Source: a bacterium (GTDB lineage Bacteria > Spirochaetota > JAHITG01). From it: 5,812 nucleotides of DNA. The DNA is taken from the NCBI GenBank assembly GCA_028711675.1, contig JAQTRT010000202.1, positions 1-5,812 of the forward strand. Direction: 5' to 3'. Positions 1 through 5,812 of the stretch are shown here, piece after piece. A program made the translations under genes and the position numbers. The notes below the pieces were generated by a model. The model did not search any database. It saw only the letters and a list, made by a program, of their open reading frames with translations, and was not told the DNA's origin. Numbering within the stretch: the first letter of the stretch is position 1; each line of letters opens with the position of its first letter.

Positions 1-653
1 GGGAAGAGCTGACGCAATTGGCGGACCTGATGCTGAAGCATAAGAATATCATGGTCATTTCCGATGAAATATATGAAAAGCTTATCTATGACGGTCTGCA
101 GCATTACAGCATTGCTCAGGTCAGCAGGGAAATAAAGGATAGGACCATCATCGTGAACGGATTATCCAAAACATATTCCATGACCGGATGGCGCATCGGT
201 TACCTGGCCGCGCCTGAGGCTGTAGCCAAGGCCGTGGGAACGCTCCAAAGCCACAGTACTTCCAATCCAACGACTTTCTGCCAGACCGCCTCTGTCACGG
301 CCCTGGAACACAAATCCGGCGAGATACAGAAGATGATCCGGACATTCGCCGGACGGCGCGATCGGATCCATTCCCTGCTCTCCGGCATTAAAGGACTCCG
401 CACATCCAGACCGCAGGGAGCTTTTTACATCTATCCCGATATTTCAGGCATCATCAACACGCAATATGGTCCGGACAGGATAACAGACGACCTTTCCTTC
501 TGCGAGATCCTGTTAAAACAAAAAAAGGTGGCTGTTATACCGGGCCATGCATTCGGAACGCCTAATTACATCCGGCTCTCTTTCGCCACATCGGAAAAAA
601 ACATTGAGACGGGGGTCGCCCGCATCAGGGAATTCATTCAGGCCTTGAAATAA
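1..653 (+). CDS. Class I aminotransferase, AspC-like (5' end missing)
   Basis: This is the C-terminal half of a PLP-dependent fold-type I aminotransferase, most like bacterial aspartate aminotransferases of the AspC/Thermus type. Such enzymes move an amino group between aspartate (or a related amino acid) and 2-oxoglutarate in the cytoplasm. The reading frame is open from base 3, so the true start lies upstream; the in-frame TTG at 18 is internal. Visible family marks are SDEIYEKLIYDG, which carries the PLP-contacting Asp and Tyr; the Schiff-base lysine in NGLSKTYSMTGWRIGY (Lys codon 168-170); and the substrate-carboxylate arginine in YIRLSFATS (Arg codon 573-575). Compared with the usual 385-400 residues, roughly 180 N-terminal residues are missing because of the window edge. 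Nothing looks broken inside. Substrate choice (aspartate, prephenate or another amino acid) cannot be settled from this half. accB follows after 12 bases, so the two are probably co-transcribed. Confidence 0.93.
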   Translation, partial: EELTQLADLMLKHKNIMVISDEIYEKLIYDGLQHYSIAQVSREIKDRTIIVNGLSKTYSMTGWRIGYLAAPEAVAKAVGTLQSHSTSNPTTFCQTASVTALEHKSGEIQKMIRTFAGRRDRIHSLLSGIKGLRTSRPQGAFYIYPDISGIINTQYGPDRITDDLSFCEILLKQKKVAVIPGHAFGTPNYIRLSFATSEKNIETGVARIREFIQALK

Positions 654-656
654 GGA
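652..656 (+). promoter_or_regulatory. Ribosome binding site of accB
   Basis: AAGGA lies 9 bases before the ATG at 666 and overlaps the TAA stop of the upstream aminotransferase. It supports this start for accB and suggests that translation of the two genes is linked. Confidence 0.6.
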
Positions 657-665
657 AACAAATCC

Positions 666-1193
666 ATGAAAATCAAAAAACCTCTTTTTATTCTGGGCAT
701 CAAGACAAAGGTCATCGAGGATTATATCAAGCTGGCCGAGGAAAAGGATATGCGCATCCTTAATATCCAGGAGCATGGCGCAGACATCATCATCCGGCGC
801 GAAGAGATCAAGAAAGAAACGCCGTTCCGGATCATCCCGGCACCCCTTAACACAGAATCGTCCAAAGAATCCTCCCCTCTGTTACTGGCAGACCAGACAA
901 CACCCTCCCAGGAGCAGGCCAAGAAACCGGAAGAGGAGAACACGAAGAACTATTCACAGATCAAAGCGCCGTTCGTCGGTACTTTTTACAGGAAACCGTC
1001 ACCGGACGCCGATTCTTTTGTCAAGGAAGGCGACATCGTCAATGTCGGCCAGACCCTCTGTATCCTGGAAGCCATGAAAGTGATGAACAAGATCAATTCC
1101 GATGTGAAGGGCCGGATCGTCAAGATCATGGCTGAAGATACCAAGCCGGTAAAAAAAGACGATATTCTATTCCTTATTGAGCCTGTTGCATGA
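666..1193 (+). CDS. accB: Biotin carboxyl carrier protein of acetyl-CoA carboxylase
   Basis: This is the carrier subunit of acetyl-CoA carboxylase. It holds the biotin that is carboxylated by AccC and then donates the carboxyl group to acetyl-CoA through AccA/AccD, giving malonyl-CoA for fatty-acid synthesis in the cytoplasm. The protein has 175 residues (E. coli: 156). Residues 10-48 form an AccB-type N-terminal segment (IEDYIKLAEEKDMRILNIQE). A charged linker with Glu, Lys, Ser and Pro runs from about 49 to 97, and the biotinyl domain covers about 98-173. The domain shows KAPFVGTFYRKPSPDADSF, whose FYR-PSPDA is typical of AccB and distinguishes it from lipoyl or pyruvate carboxylase domains. 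It also has LCILEAMKVMNKI with biotinyl Lys138 (codon 1077-1079). The linker is not the Ala/Pro-rich type of enterobacteria. The start has an upstream AAGGA. accC is not the next gene; a Nudix gene overlaps the stop codon instead, so accC must be elsewhere. Confidence 0.95.
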   Translation: MKIKKPLFILGIKTKVIEDYIKLAEEKDMRILNIQEHGADIIIRREEIKKETPFRIIPAPLNTESSKESSPLLLADQTTPSQEQAKKPEEENTKNYSQIKAPFVGTFYRKPSPDADSFVKEGDIVNVGQTLCILEAMKVMNKINSDVKGRIVKIMAEDTKPVKKDDILFLIEPVA

Positions 1194-1609
1194 AAAAAAA
1201 ATTCCAGATCAGAGTTGCGGGGATATCCTTTTTCCACGATAAAATATTACTGATCACGCATAAAAAGAACGGATCAGAGTACTGGGTCGTGCCCGGCGGA
1301 CGGTGTGAATGGAGTGAACCCGCTGCTGATGCGGTCCGGAGAGAATTTAAAGAAGAACTGGACCTGGATGTCAAGGTGCTGGAATTCCTGTTTTATTCCG
1401 AATCCCTGCCACCGTCCTATCCCGTCCATTCCCTTAACCTTTTTTTTCTGGTCAAACCGCTGAGCCGCAGGATCAAGCTGGAGGACAACACCATCATCGG
1501 CAGGTCCCGTTTTTTCACACGGGAGGAGATCAAAAAGATACTGTTGTACCCGAAGATCAATTCCATCATTTATGAAAATTTTAATTTATGGCGAAAAAAA
1601 GTAAAATAA
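1190..1609 (+). CDS. Nudix (NUDIX-box) hydrolase
   Basis: This is a small (139-residue) cytoplasmic Nudix-family protein. Such enzymes cleave nucleoside diphosphates linked to another group, using metal ions held by the Nudix box. The box GX5EX7REUXEEXGU is visible at residues 37-59: Gly37, Glu43, Arg51-Glu52, Glu55-Glu56. One position departs from the consensus: the late glycine is Asp58 (EELDLD). The catalytic glutamates remain, so the enzyme is probably active. VVPGG just before the box is typical of the family. The substrate cannot be predicted; MutT/ADP-ribose-like activity is only a guess. The ATG overlaps the accB stop (ATGA) and lacks a clear Shine-Dalgarno sequence, so translation probably depends on coupling to accB. 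A run of nine A bases (1193-1201) directly follows the start. The 3' end overlaps the next gene by 22 bases. Confidence 0.9.
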   Translation: MKKKFQIRVAGISFFHDKILLITHKKNGSEYWVVPGGRCEWSEPAADAVRREFKEELDLDVKVLEFLFYSESLPPSYPVHSLNLFFLVKPLSRRIKLEDNTIIGRSRFFTREEIKKILLYPKINSIIYENFNLWRKKVK

Positions 1610-2526
1610 TATTGTGGCTCCTTATTCTCTCCTGCTGCAGGTTATATTCCTATCCATCCGAACTTATCCTCAAGCAGGATAAACTGGTTGAAAAGATCGA
1701 ATTCGGCGAGATCAACTGGACCGACGGAAAGCTGATTATCATGGACACGGAAAAAATGACGCCTGTCATCAAGGATAAAGGGAGCCTGGCCTATCAGGAA
1801 GAACAGGAATCGTACGCTTCGGACCTGGCCCAGGCCAGAAAAATGACGCGGCAAAAGGCCCAGGATAAGGCCACCCGGTATCTTATGGATGCCGTGCTGA
1901 ACCTGAGGATCAGGAATGATCTCCTGGTCCGGGATTATCTTCTTAACACGACCAATGATTTCAAGTTTCTCCTGAACGACTGCGTAGCCCGTAATATCAA
2001 AAAAGAATACATCTATAACCAGGACGACACCATTTCAGCCAGGCTGACGCTTCCCTTCTTCGGCAGCCAGGGGCTTCTGACGGTCTTCACGAACGACCTC
2101 ACCCCTCCCCTCGTATCCTTTTACAGCATCTTCGATTTTAACACCCTGATGAAACACCTGGATACCATGACCAATGAACCCGCCCAGGAGTTCACTTCCC
2201 TTATTATCGATGCCAGCGACCTCAAGGGAATCAAGCCCTGCCTCTTCCCGGCTGTTTATGACCAGGACATGAAGGCTCTTTACACATCCACAATGTTCCC
2301 GAAGTCCATGATTTTACAGAGGCCGTTCATCACCTATATGCCCCGCATTACCCTGATCAAGGACCTTCCTTTTATCGACAATAAAAGCTATATCATCAAA
2401 GCCGTCTCTGTCTACGGCGGGACAGACCTCATCCTCCCGCCGGAAGCCGTATCCCGGCTCTTTTCGGATAAAAAGACGATAACTCATTTACAGGAAGGGA
2501 ATACCGCTATCATCATAAAGCCTTAA
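1588..2526 (+). CDS. Exported LPP20-like family protein, possible lipoprotein
   Basis: This is a predicted secreted or outer-membrane-associated protein of 312 residues. The N-terminus is a Sec signal: Lys-rich residues 3-6, then a hydrophobic core IILWLLILS. LILSC at 12-16 could be a loose lipobox with Cys16 as the lipidated residue; cleavage after LYS (21) by signal peptidase I is the alternative. Residues 79-165 resemble the LPP20/FlgT-type domain: an Ala/Lys/Asp-rich helix (QKAQDKATRYLMDAVLNLRI), a strand-loop section, and ARLTLPFFGSQGLL, which matches the usual 'V.V.L.L.L.G..GL' ending. Residues 204-235 (SLIIDASDLKGIKPCLFPAV and following) and the end (YIIKAVSVYG, then TAIIIKP) fit the C-terminal pattern I know from LPP20-type proteins. 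No enzymatic motif is visible. LPP20 is a Helicobacter lipoprotein and FlgT a Vibrio flagellar-ring protein, so a surface or motility link is possible but unproven. No upstream in-frame start exists (TAA at 1582-1584). There is no Shine-Dalgarno sequence, so translation is likely coupled to the Nudix gene. Confidence 0.72.
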   Translation: MAKKSKIILWLLILSCCRLYSYPSELILKQDKLVEKIEFGEINWTDGKLIIMDTEKMTPVIKDKGSLAYQEEQESYASDLAQARKMTRQKAQDKATRYLMDAVLNLRIRNDLLVRDYLLNTTNDFKFLLNDCVARNIKKEYIYNQDDTISARLTLPFFGSQGLLTVFTNDLTPPLVSFYSIFDFNTLMKHLDTMTNEPAQEFTSLIIDASDLKGIKPCLFPAVYDQDMKALYTSTMFPKSMILQRPFITYMPRITLIKDLPFIDNKSYIIKAVSVYGGTDLILPPEAVSRLFSDKKTITHLQEGNTAIIIKP

Positions 2527-2531
2527 GGAGG
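2525..2531 (+). promoter_or_regulatory. Strong ribosome binding site of the GGDEF-PilZ gene
   Basis: A perfect AAGGAGG sits 6 bases before the ATG at 2538 and overlaps the TAA stop of the upstream LPP20-like gene. It is by far the best Shine-Dalgarno sequence in the window. It fixes the start and suggests that this gene is translated efficiently and independently of its neighbour. Confidence 0.85.
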
Positions 2532-2537
2532 TTTATC

Positions 2538-3716
2538 ATGACCTCAGTGATCGATGATTTTACAAACTATTCCAAAGAACTGAAAAAAGAGATCATCAGT
2601 GATTTTGTCAATTTTGACTCCCTGACACAGGCTAAAAAAAAGAAGCTGAAAAAGATTCAGCATAAGTTCAGGAACAGCCTGTATGCCCTGCTGATATATA
2701 AATTGACTACGATCTACTTCGAGCCTGCTGAAGCGAAAAGGATATGGTTCGCGGCCCTCAACCACCGAAGGGACCTGACCGGTAAATTGAACCGCGAAGT
2801 GGATATCGAAGTGGCCCTGCTTGATTTCTTCATCCTCTTTAAGAATGACCTGATGGAGAACCCTCTCATCATCGAAGAAAAAATATTCGAAGGAATAAAG
2901 AAAAGGATACTGGTGGATGAGCTGACCGGCTTGTTCAATTACCGGTACTATAAGCAAAGGATCAGGGAAGAGATATCCAAATCCAAGCGTTACAACCTTT
3001 CTTTCTCTGTTATCATGCTGGATATCGATAATTTCAAGCTGTACAACGACACGTACGGCCACATCGAAGGCAACAAGGTCCTGATCAGTATCGCGGAGGA
3101 ACTGAAAAAGATCCTTCGGTCCTCGGATGTCATCATCCGTTTCGGCGGGGAGGAATTCCTGATTATCGCGCCCCAAACCACCAAGAAAGAAGCCCTCCTG
3201 ATCGGGGAGAAGATCAGGAAAAAAATCAGCAATTGCAAGTTCAAACGCCGCCTGAGCGTCAGCGGCGGAGTGGCCACTTATCTGTACGACACGAAGGACA
3301 ATGAGACCACCCTGATCAAATTGGCCGATGCAGCCCTGTACCGCGCTAAATACGAAGGTAAGGACAGGATATGCAACTATTTCAAAGAACGCCGGATCTT
3401 TAAACGCATCCCTCTTTCCGAGCAGATCACTTTCAAGGCCAAACTGCTGAAATCAAAGGCCCAGCTGAAAAAGATCAAAAATATCAGCAAGAGCGGGATA
3501 TCGCTCTTCGTGAGCAAGCCCATCAAAAAAGGGGCCATGATCGAAGGACACCTGGAGAAAAATAAAAAAAAGATCACGTTCCTGGGACAGATCATGTGGT
3601 GCAGTAAAGTGGATGATAGGCTCTATGAAACAGGCATCAAGTTCCTGGATACTTCAGACAAGGTCATCACAAACCTCATTTTTGAAAAAGCTCCCGTGAA
3701 AAACCTTGACATTTGA
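2538..3716 (+). CDS. Diguanylate cyclase (GGDEF) with C-terminal PilZ domain
   Basis: This 392-residue protein is predicted to join two GTP into cyclic di-GMP and also to bind that product. It has no signal peptide or membrane segment, so it is cytoplasmic. Residues 1-122 are a mostly helical N-terminal region that I cannot assign to a named domain. The GGDEF domain follows (about 123-282). It starts with DELTGLFNYRYY and has metal ligand Asp162 in DIDNFK, Asn170-Asp171, GH at 174-175 and the active site GGEEF (203-207). An RxxD inhibitory site (Arg194, Asp197) lies five residues before GGEEF, the normal spacing, which predicts product inhibition. Asn179 stands where GHxxGD usually has Asp. 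A PilZ domain covers about 284-385, with RRIFKR (Arg285/286 and Arg290) and NISKSG (Asn315, Ser317, Gly320), the c-di-GMP-binding signature. It follows an exported LPP20-like gene and precedes a chemoreceptor, a context that suggests control of motility or surface behaviour. Confidence 0.93.
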   Translation: MTSVIDDFTNYSKELKKEIISDFVNFDSLTQAKKKKLKKIQHKFRNSLYALLIYKLTTIYFEPAEAKRIWFAALNHRRDLTGKLNREVDIEVALLDFFILFKNDLMENPLIIEEKIFEGIKKRILVDELTGLFNYRYYKQRIREEISKSKRYNLSFSVIMLDIDNFKLYNDTYGHIEGNKVLISIAEELKKILRSSDVIIRFGGEEFLIIAPQTTKKEALLIGEKIRKKISNCKFKRRLSVSGGVATYLYDTKDNETTLIKLADAALYRAKYEGKDRICNYFKERRIFKRIPLSEQITFKAKLLKSKAQLKKIKNISKSGISLFVSKPIKKGAMIEGHLEKNKKKITFLGQIMWCSKVDDRLYETGIKFLDTSDKVITNLIFEKAPVKNLDI

Positions 3717-3734
3717 TATAATTTTTATTATCTT
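3706..3734 (+). promoter_or_regulatory. Candidate sigma70-type promoter of the chemoreceptor gene
   Basis: TTGACA (3706-3711, a perfect -35 hexamer) is followed after 17 bases by TATCTT (3729-3734, four of six matches to TATAAT). This would place the transcription start near base 3741, at the ATG itself, giving a leaderless or almost leaderless mRNA. A second option overlaps it: TGATATAAT at 3714-3722 is a perfect extended -10 with only a weak -35, giving a leader of about 12 bases. The -35 lies inside the last codons of the upstream gene. The region is AT-rich, unlike its surroundings, but AT-rich junctions can produce such matches by chance. Confidence 0.45.
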
Positions 3735-3740
3735 CCTTTT

Positions 3741-5285
3741 ATGCTGAAATTAAGAGATAAATTCATCCTGAATTATATCATCATAGGATTAACGATCGTC
3801 TTCATTTCAGGCCTGACCTCCCTTGTCGGCATCAGCAAGGTCCGGGAGATCGCGCTGAAGAACTATGTCCAGAACTACTCCTCTCTCATGAAATTCCAGG
3901 GAATCATCTCCTCTTATCAGGAAAAGGTCAAGATCCTGAAGAACAGCAGGTTCATCGCCGGCCGCGCTTATTTTGAAGCGGACAGGGCCTTTCAGGATAA
4001 TCTCGAGACACTTAAAAAAGAGAAAGTGTACACGGAGGAGATCGATTCCTGTATCCGGGAGAACGGAAAGATGAACAATCTCCTGGCCAAGGCCCGGTCT
4101 GCAGCCACCCGGTATGAACAAAACGGACATATCAGCCAGGTAAAGGACCGGATGGCTTTCATAGAGAACCTGCTGGTAAAAACAGAAGACCAGAACAAAG
4201 CCAAGATCATTGAGAACAAGAACAAGATAGAAACCACTTACAAGAACATCAAGATCATCAACGTCCTTATCCTCTTTTTCCTTATCTTCCTTTCCATATT
4301 TGCAGGGCTGCTCTACTCCCAAAAAATGCTGGCCTCCCTCTCCATGTCCATCAACGTGGTCCAGAAAGTGGCTCAAAAAGATTTGACAGCCCAGATCGAC
4401 CTGGCCAATGTCCCTGACGATGAAGTAGGCCTGCTGGTTAACTCCATCAACCAGCTTGTCGTTAACCTCAAGAACATTACCAACATCCTGGCTGATGTGA
4501 CCTTGACCCTTAACTCCAATATCGTCCGGATATCCAATTCGGCCGAGACCATATCGGACGGCGCCACCCAGCAGACCGACACACTGAACCAGACCTCCGG
4601 AGCCATGAACGAACTTTTTAATTCCATCAGCCTGGTCTCCAACAACGCCGGTGAAGTGCGGAAGATCACAGAACAGACGACCAAGGATGCTACAGAGACC
4701 GGCCAATCCGTCAAGAAACTGGTAACCGGCATGAACGCCATCTCGGAACGGGCGGAAAAAATCGTGGAGATCGTGGACGTGATCGATGATATCGCGGAAC
4801 AGACCAATATGCTGGCCCTGAACGCCGCCATTGAAGCTGCGCGGGCCGGTGAACACGGCCGGGGTTTTGCTGTCGTAGCCCAGGAGATCCGGAAGCTGGC
4901 TGAAAAGAGCGCCCAATCCACAAAAAATATCGCTGAGCTCATCGATGACAGCGTGAAGGTCATTAAAGAAGGGGATGATCTCTCCCAGAAAGCCGGCCTT
5001 TCCATCGAGAACATTCTATTGAAGATCCAGAACATCAATCAGATCATCCACAAGATCAGTTCGACTACCTCGGACCAGGTCATCCAGAGCAAGAACATCG
5101 TCAACTCCATTGACGACCTGAACCAGATAACAAAACGGAATTCTACGGCAGCGGAAGACCTGGTGGAAGCCATCAATCAGCTCAAACATCAGGCAGACAA
5201 CCTTAATCTCCTCATTACAAGCTTCAAGACCAAGAAAATCGAACAGATCTCAACTCCCGAGATAAAAGAACTTACCGGATATTGA
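3741..5285 (+). CDS. Methyl-accepting chemotaxis protein (transmembrane chemoreceptor)
   Basis: This 514-residue inner-membrane receptor senses a signal outside the cytoplasm and controls CheA/CheW to steer motility. Transmembrane helix 1 is about 11-33 and helix 2 about 172-193 (INVLILFFLIFLSIFAGLL). Between them lie about 138 residues, rich in charged helix-forming residues and without PAS or Cache motifs, consistent with a four-helix-bundle sensor. A HAMP linker follows (about 194-247, with DEVG at 227-230). The cytoplasmic coiled-coil signalling domain has the highly conserved hairpin tip at 352-398 (AEQTNMLALNAAIEAARAGE, then HGRGFAVVAQEIRKLAE). About 120-125 residues on each side of the tip suggest the short 36-heptad class. 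There is no C-terminal NWETF-type pentapeptide for CheR/CheB tethering. The ATG is the only possible start after the in-frame TGA at 3714-3716; it has no Shine-Dalgarno sequence. No che genes are in the window, and the ligand cannot be inferred. Confidence 0.95.
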   Translation: MLKLRDKFILNYIIIGLTIVFISGLTSLVGISKVREIALKNYVQNYSSLMKFQGIISSYQEKVKILKNSRFIAGRAYFEADRAFQDNLETLKKEKVYTEEIDSCIRENGKMNNLLAKARSAATRYEQNGHISQVKDRMAFIENLLVKTEDQNKAKIIENKNKIETTYKNIKIINVLILFFLIFLSIFAGLLYSQKMLASLSMSINVVQKVAQKDLTAQIDLANVPDDEVGLLVNSINQLVVNLKNITNILADVTLTLNSNIVRISNSAETISDGATQQTDTLNQTSGAMNELFNSISLVSNNAGEVRKITEQTTKDATETGQSVKKLVTGMNAISERAEKIVEIVDVIDDIAEQTNMLALNAAIEAARAGEHGRGFAVVAQEIRKLAEKSAQSTKNIAELIDDSVKVIKEGDDLSQKAGLSIENILLKIQNINQIIHKISSTTSDQVIQSKNIVNSIDDLNQITKRNSTAAEDLVEAINQLKHQADNLNLLITSFKTKKIEQISTPEIKELTGY

Positions 5286-5287
5286 TT

Positions 5288-5812
5288 ATGAAGAAATATT
5301 ATCTTTTTACTCCGGGTCCTACGCCCCTTCCGGAAGAGGTCCGCGAGGCAGGTTCTCTGCCTATGATCCATCACCGGACCGACGACTTTATCCGGATTTA
5401 TCACAGATGCTCAGAGGATTTGAAATATGTGTTCCAGACAGACCGGCCGGTCTACCTTCTCCTCTCTTCCGGTACCGGCATCATGGAAACGGCTGTGATC
5501 AATTTTCTCTCTCCCGGTGACACCATCCTGGTGATCAATGCCGGTAAATTCGGGGAACGCTGGTCACATATCGCCCGGGCATACGGCATCCGCGTCATCG
5601 AACTGAAGTATACCTGGGGTCAGGGATTTTCCATAAGGGATATCCGGAACGCCTTGAAAGACCATCCTTCCATCAAAGCCGTATACACGCAATTATGCGA
5701 GACCTCGACCGGCGTTGTTATGGATATTAAAAAACTGGGGGCTCTCCTGAAAAATGAAAAGCCTGTCTTCGTGGTAGATGCCATCAGCGGCCTGGGAGCG
5801 GAAGAATTCCAT
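5288..5812 (+). CDS. Class V aminotransferase, alanine-glyoxylate/serine-pyruvate type (3' end missing)
   Basis: This is the first 175 residues of a PLP-dependent class V aminotransferase of the alanine-glyoxylate/serine-pyruvate/PucG-like family. The family typically has about 360-385 residues, so roughly half is present. Family marks are YYLFTPGPTPLPEEV at the N-terminus, IHHRT at 27-31, the phosphate-loop segment SSGTGIMETAV (60-70), PGDTILVINAGKFGERW (76-92), the ETSTGV loop (138-143), and VVDAISGLGA, whose Asp164 would pair with the PLP ring nitrogen. The PLP lysine, expected around residue 190-200, lies beyond the window. In some bacteria and archaea, members of this family replace SerC in serine synthesis and sit beside serA; whether that holds here cannot be seen. 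The ATG comes two bases after the chemoreceptor stop with only a weak GGA 8 bases upstream, so translational coupling is likely. A TTG two codons upstream is a less likely start. Confidence 0.92.
   Translation, partial: MKKYYLFTPGPTPLPEEVREAGSLPMIHHRTDDFIRIYHRCSEDLKYVFQTDRPVYLLLSSGTGIMETAVINFLSPGDTILVINAGKFGERWSHIARAYGIRVIELKYTWGQGFSIRDIRNALKDHPSIKAVYTQLCETSTGVVMDIKKLGALLKNEKPVFVVDAISGLGAEEFH

Noticed and set aside
775..1077. 100-residue open frame in another + frame inside accB
   Set aside because: It is an Arg/Ser-rich out-of-frame translation with no motif, fully covered by the well-supported accB frame.
1572..1604. Ten-codon frame starting at an ATG in the Nudix 3' end
   Set aside because: It is too short, has no ribosome binding site, and lies within the Nudix and LPP20-like coding overlap.
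2544..3176. 210-residue open frame on the minus strand opposite the GGDEF-PilZ gene
   Set aside because: It lies entirely antisense to a well-supported coding region, shows no family motif, and is best explained as a mirror of the real gene.
3706..3722. TTGACA and TATAAT read as one promoter pair
   Set aside because: The two hexamers are only 5 bases apart, far too close for a -35/-10 pair. Each can only belong to a separate candidate promoter.
3717..3740. T-rich stretch after the GGDEF-PilZ stop as a terminator
   Set aside because: No GC-rich inverted repeat precedes the T-rich bases, so there is no intrinsic terminator hairpin.
3807..4916. Long open frame on the minus strand (369 residues) opposite the chemoreceptor, with another at 4373-5038
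   Set aside because: The + strand frame encodes an unmistakable chemoreceptor. The minus-strand translations have no recognisable domain and arise from the codon bias of the coiled-coil gene.

Overview
The window is a tightly packed, single-strand stretch of bacterial DNA. It holds seven genes, all on the + strand, and the ones at both ends are cut by the window edge. No gene-free gap exceeds about 25 bases, and several neighbours overlap (ATGA at 1190-1193, 22 bases at 1588-1609). I see no rRNA, tRNA, CRISPR array, insertion sequence or convincing terminator. Codon use and base composition look uniform by eye, with no sign of a recently acquired island. A transmembrane chemoreceptor, a secreted LPP20-like protein, a c-di-GMP enzyme and an AccB-type biotin carrier suggest a motile, probably Gram-negative (diderm) bacterium. 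I cannot name the phylum from sequence alone. The mixed metabolic/signalling order does not match a model-organism operon I know, so an uncultivated or little-studied lineage is plausible.

Left part (1-1609), metabolism: the C-terminal half of an AspC-like class I aminotransferase (PLP lysine codon at 168-170), then the biotin carboxyl carrier protein of acetyl-CoA carboxylase (accB, biotinyl Lys138 in EAMKVM), then a small Nudix hydrolase. The biotin carboxylase gene accC, which often follows accB, is not here.

Middle and right part (1588-5285), envelope and signalling: an exported protein resembling the LPP20/FlgT-type family, a cytoplasmic diguanylate cyclase with an added C-terminal PilZ domain (GGEEF active site, RxxD inhibitory site, RRxxxR and NxSxxG c-di-GMP-binding motifs), and a methyl-accepting chemotaxis protein with a small helical sensor domain. 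The chemoreceptor has no Shine-Dalgarno sequence. Promoter-like elements sit immediately upstream, one of which would give an almost leaderless transcript.

Right edge (5288-5812): the N-terminal half of a class V aminotransferase of the alanine-glyoxylate/serine-pyruvate type, two bases after the chemoreceptor stop.

Taken together, this looks like one long co-directional cluster. A possible motility/surface signalling block (LPP20-like protein, c-di-GMP synthase/receptor, chemoreceptor) lies between amino-acid and fatty-acid metabolism genes. I did not find clear evidence for a wholly new biological system. The most interesting points are the GGDEF-PilZ protein with two predicted c-di-GMP control sites and an uncharacterised N-terminal domain, its pairing with an LPP20-like exported protein, and the possible leaderless start of the chemoreceptor.
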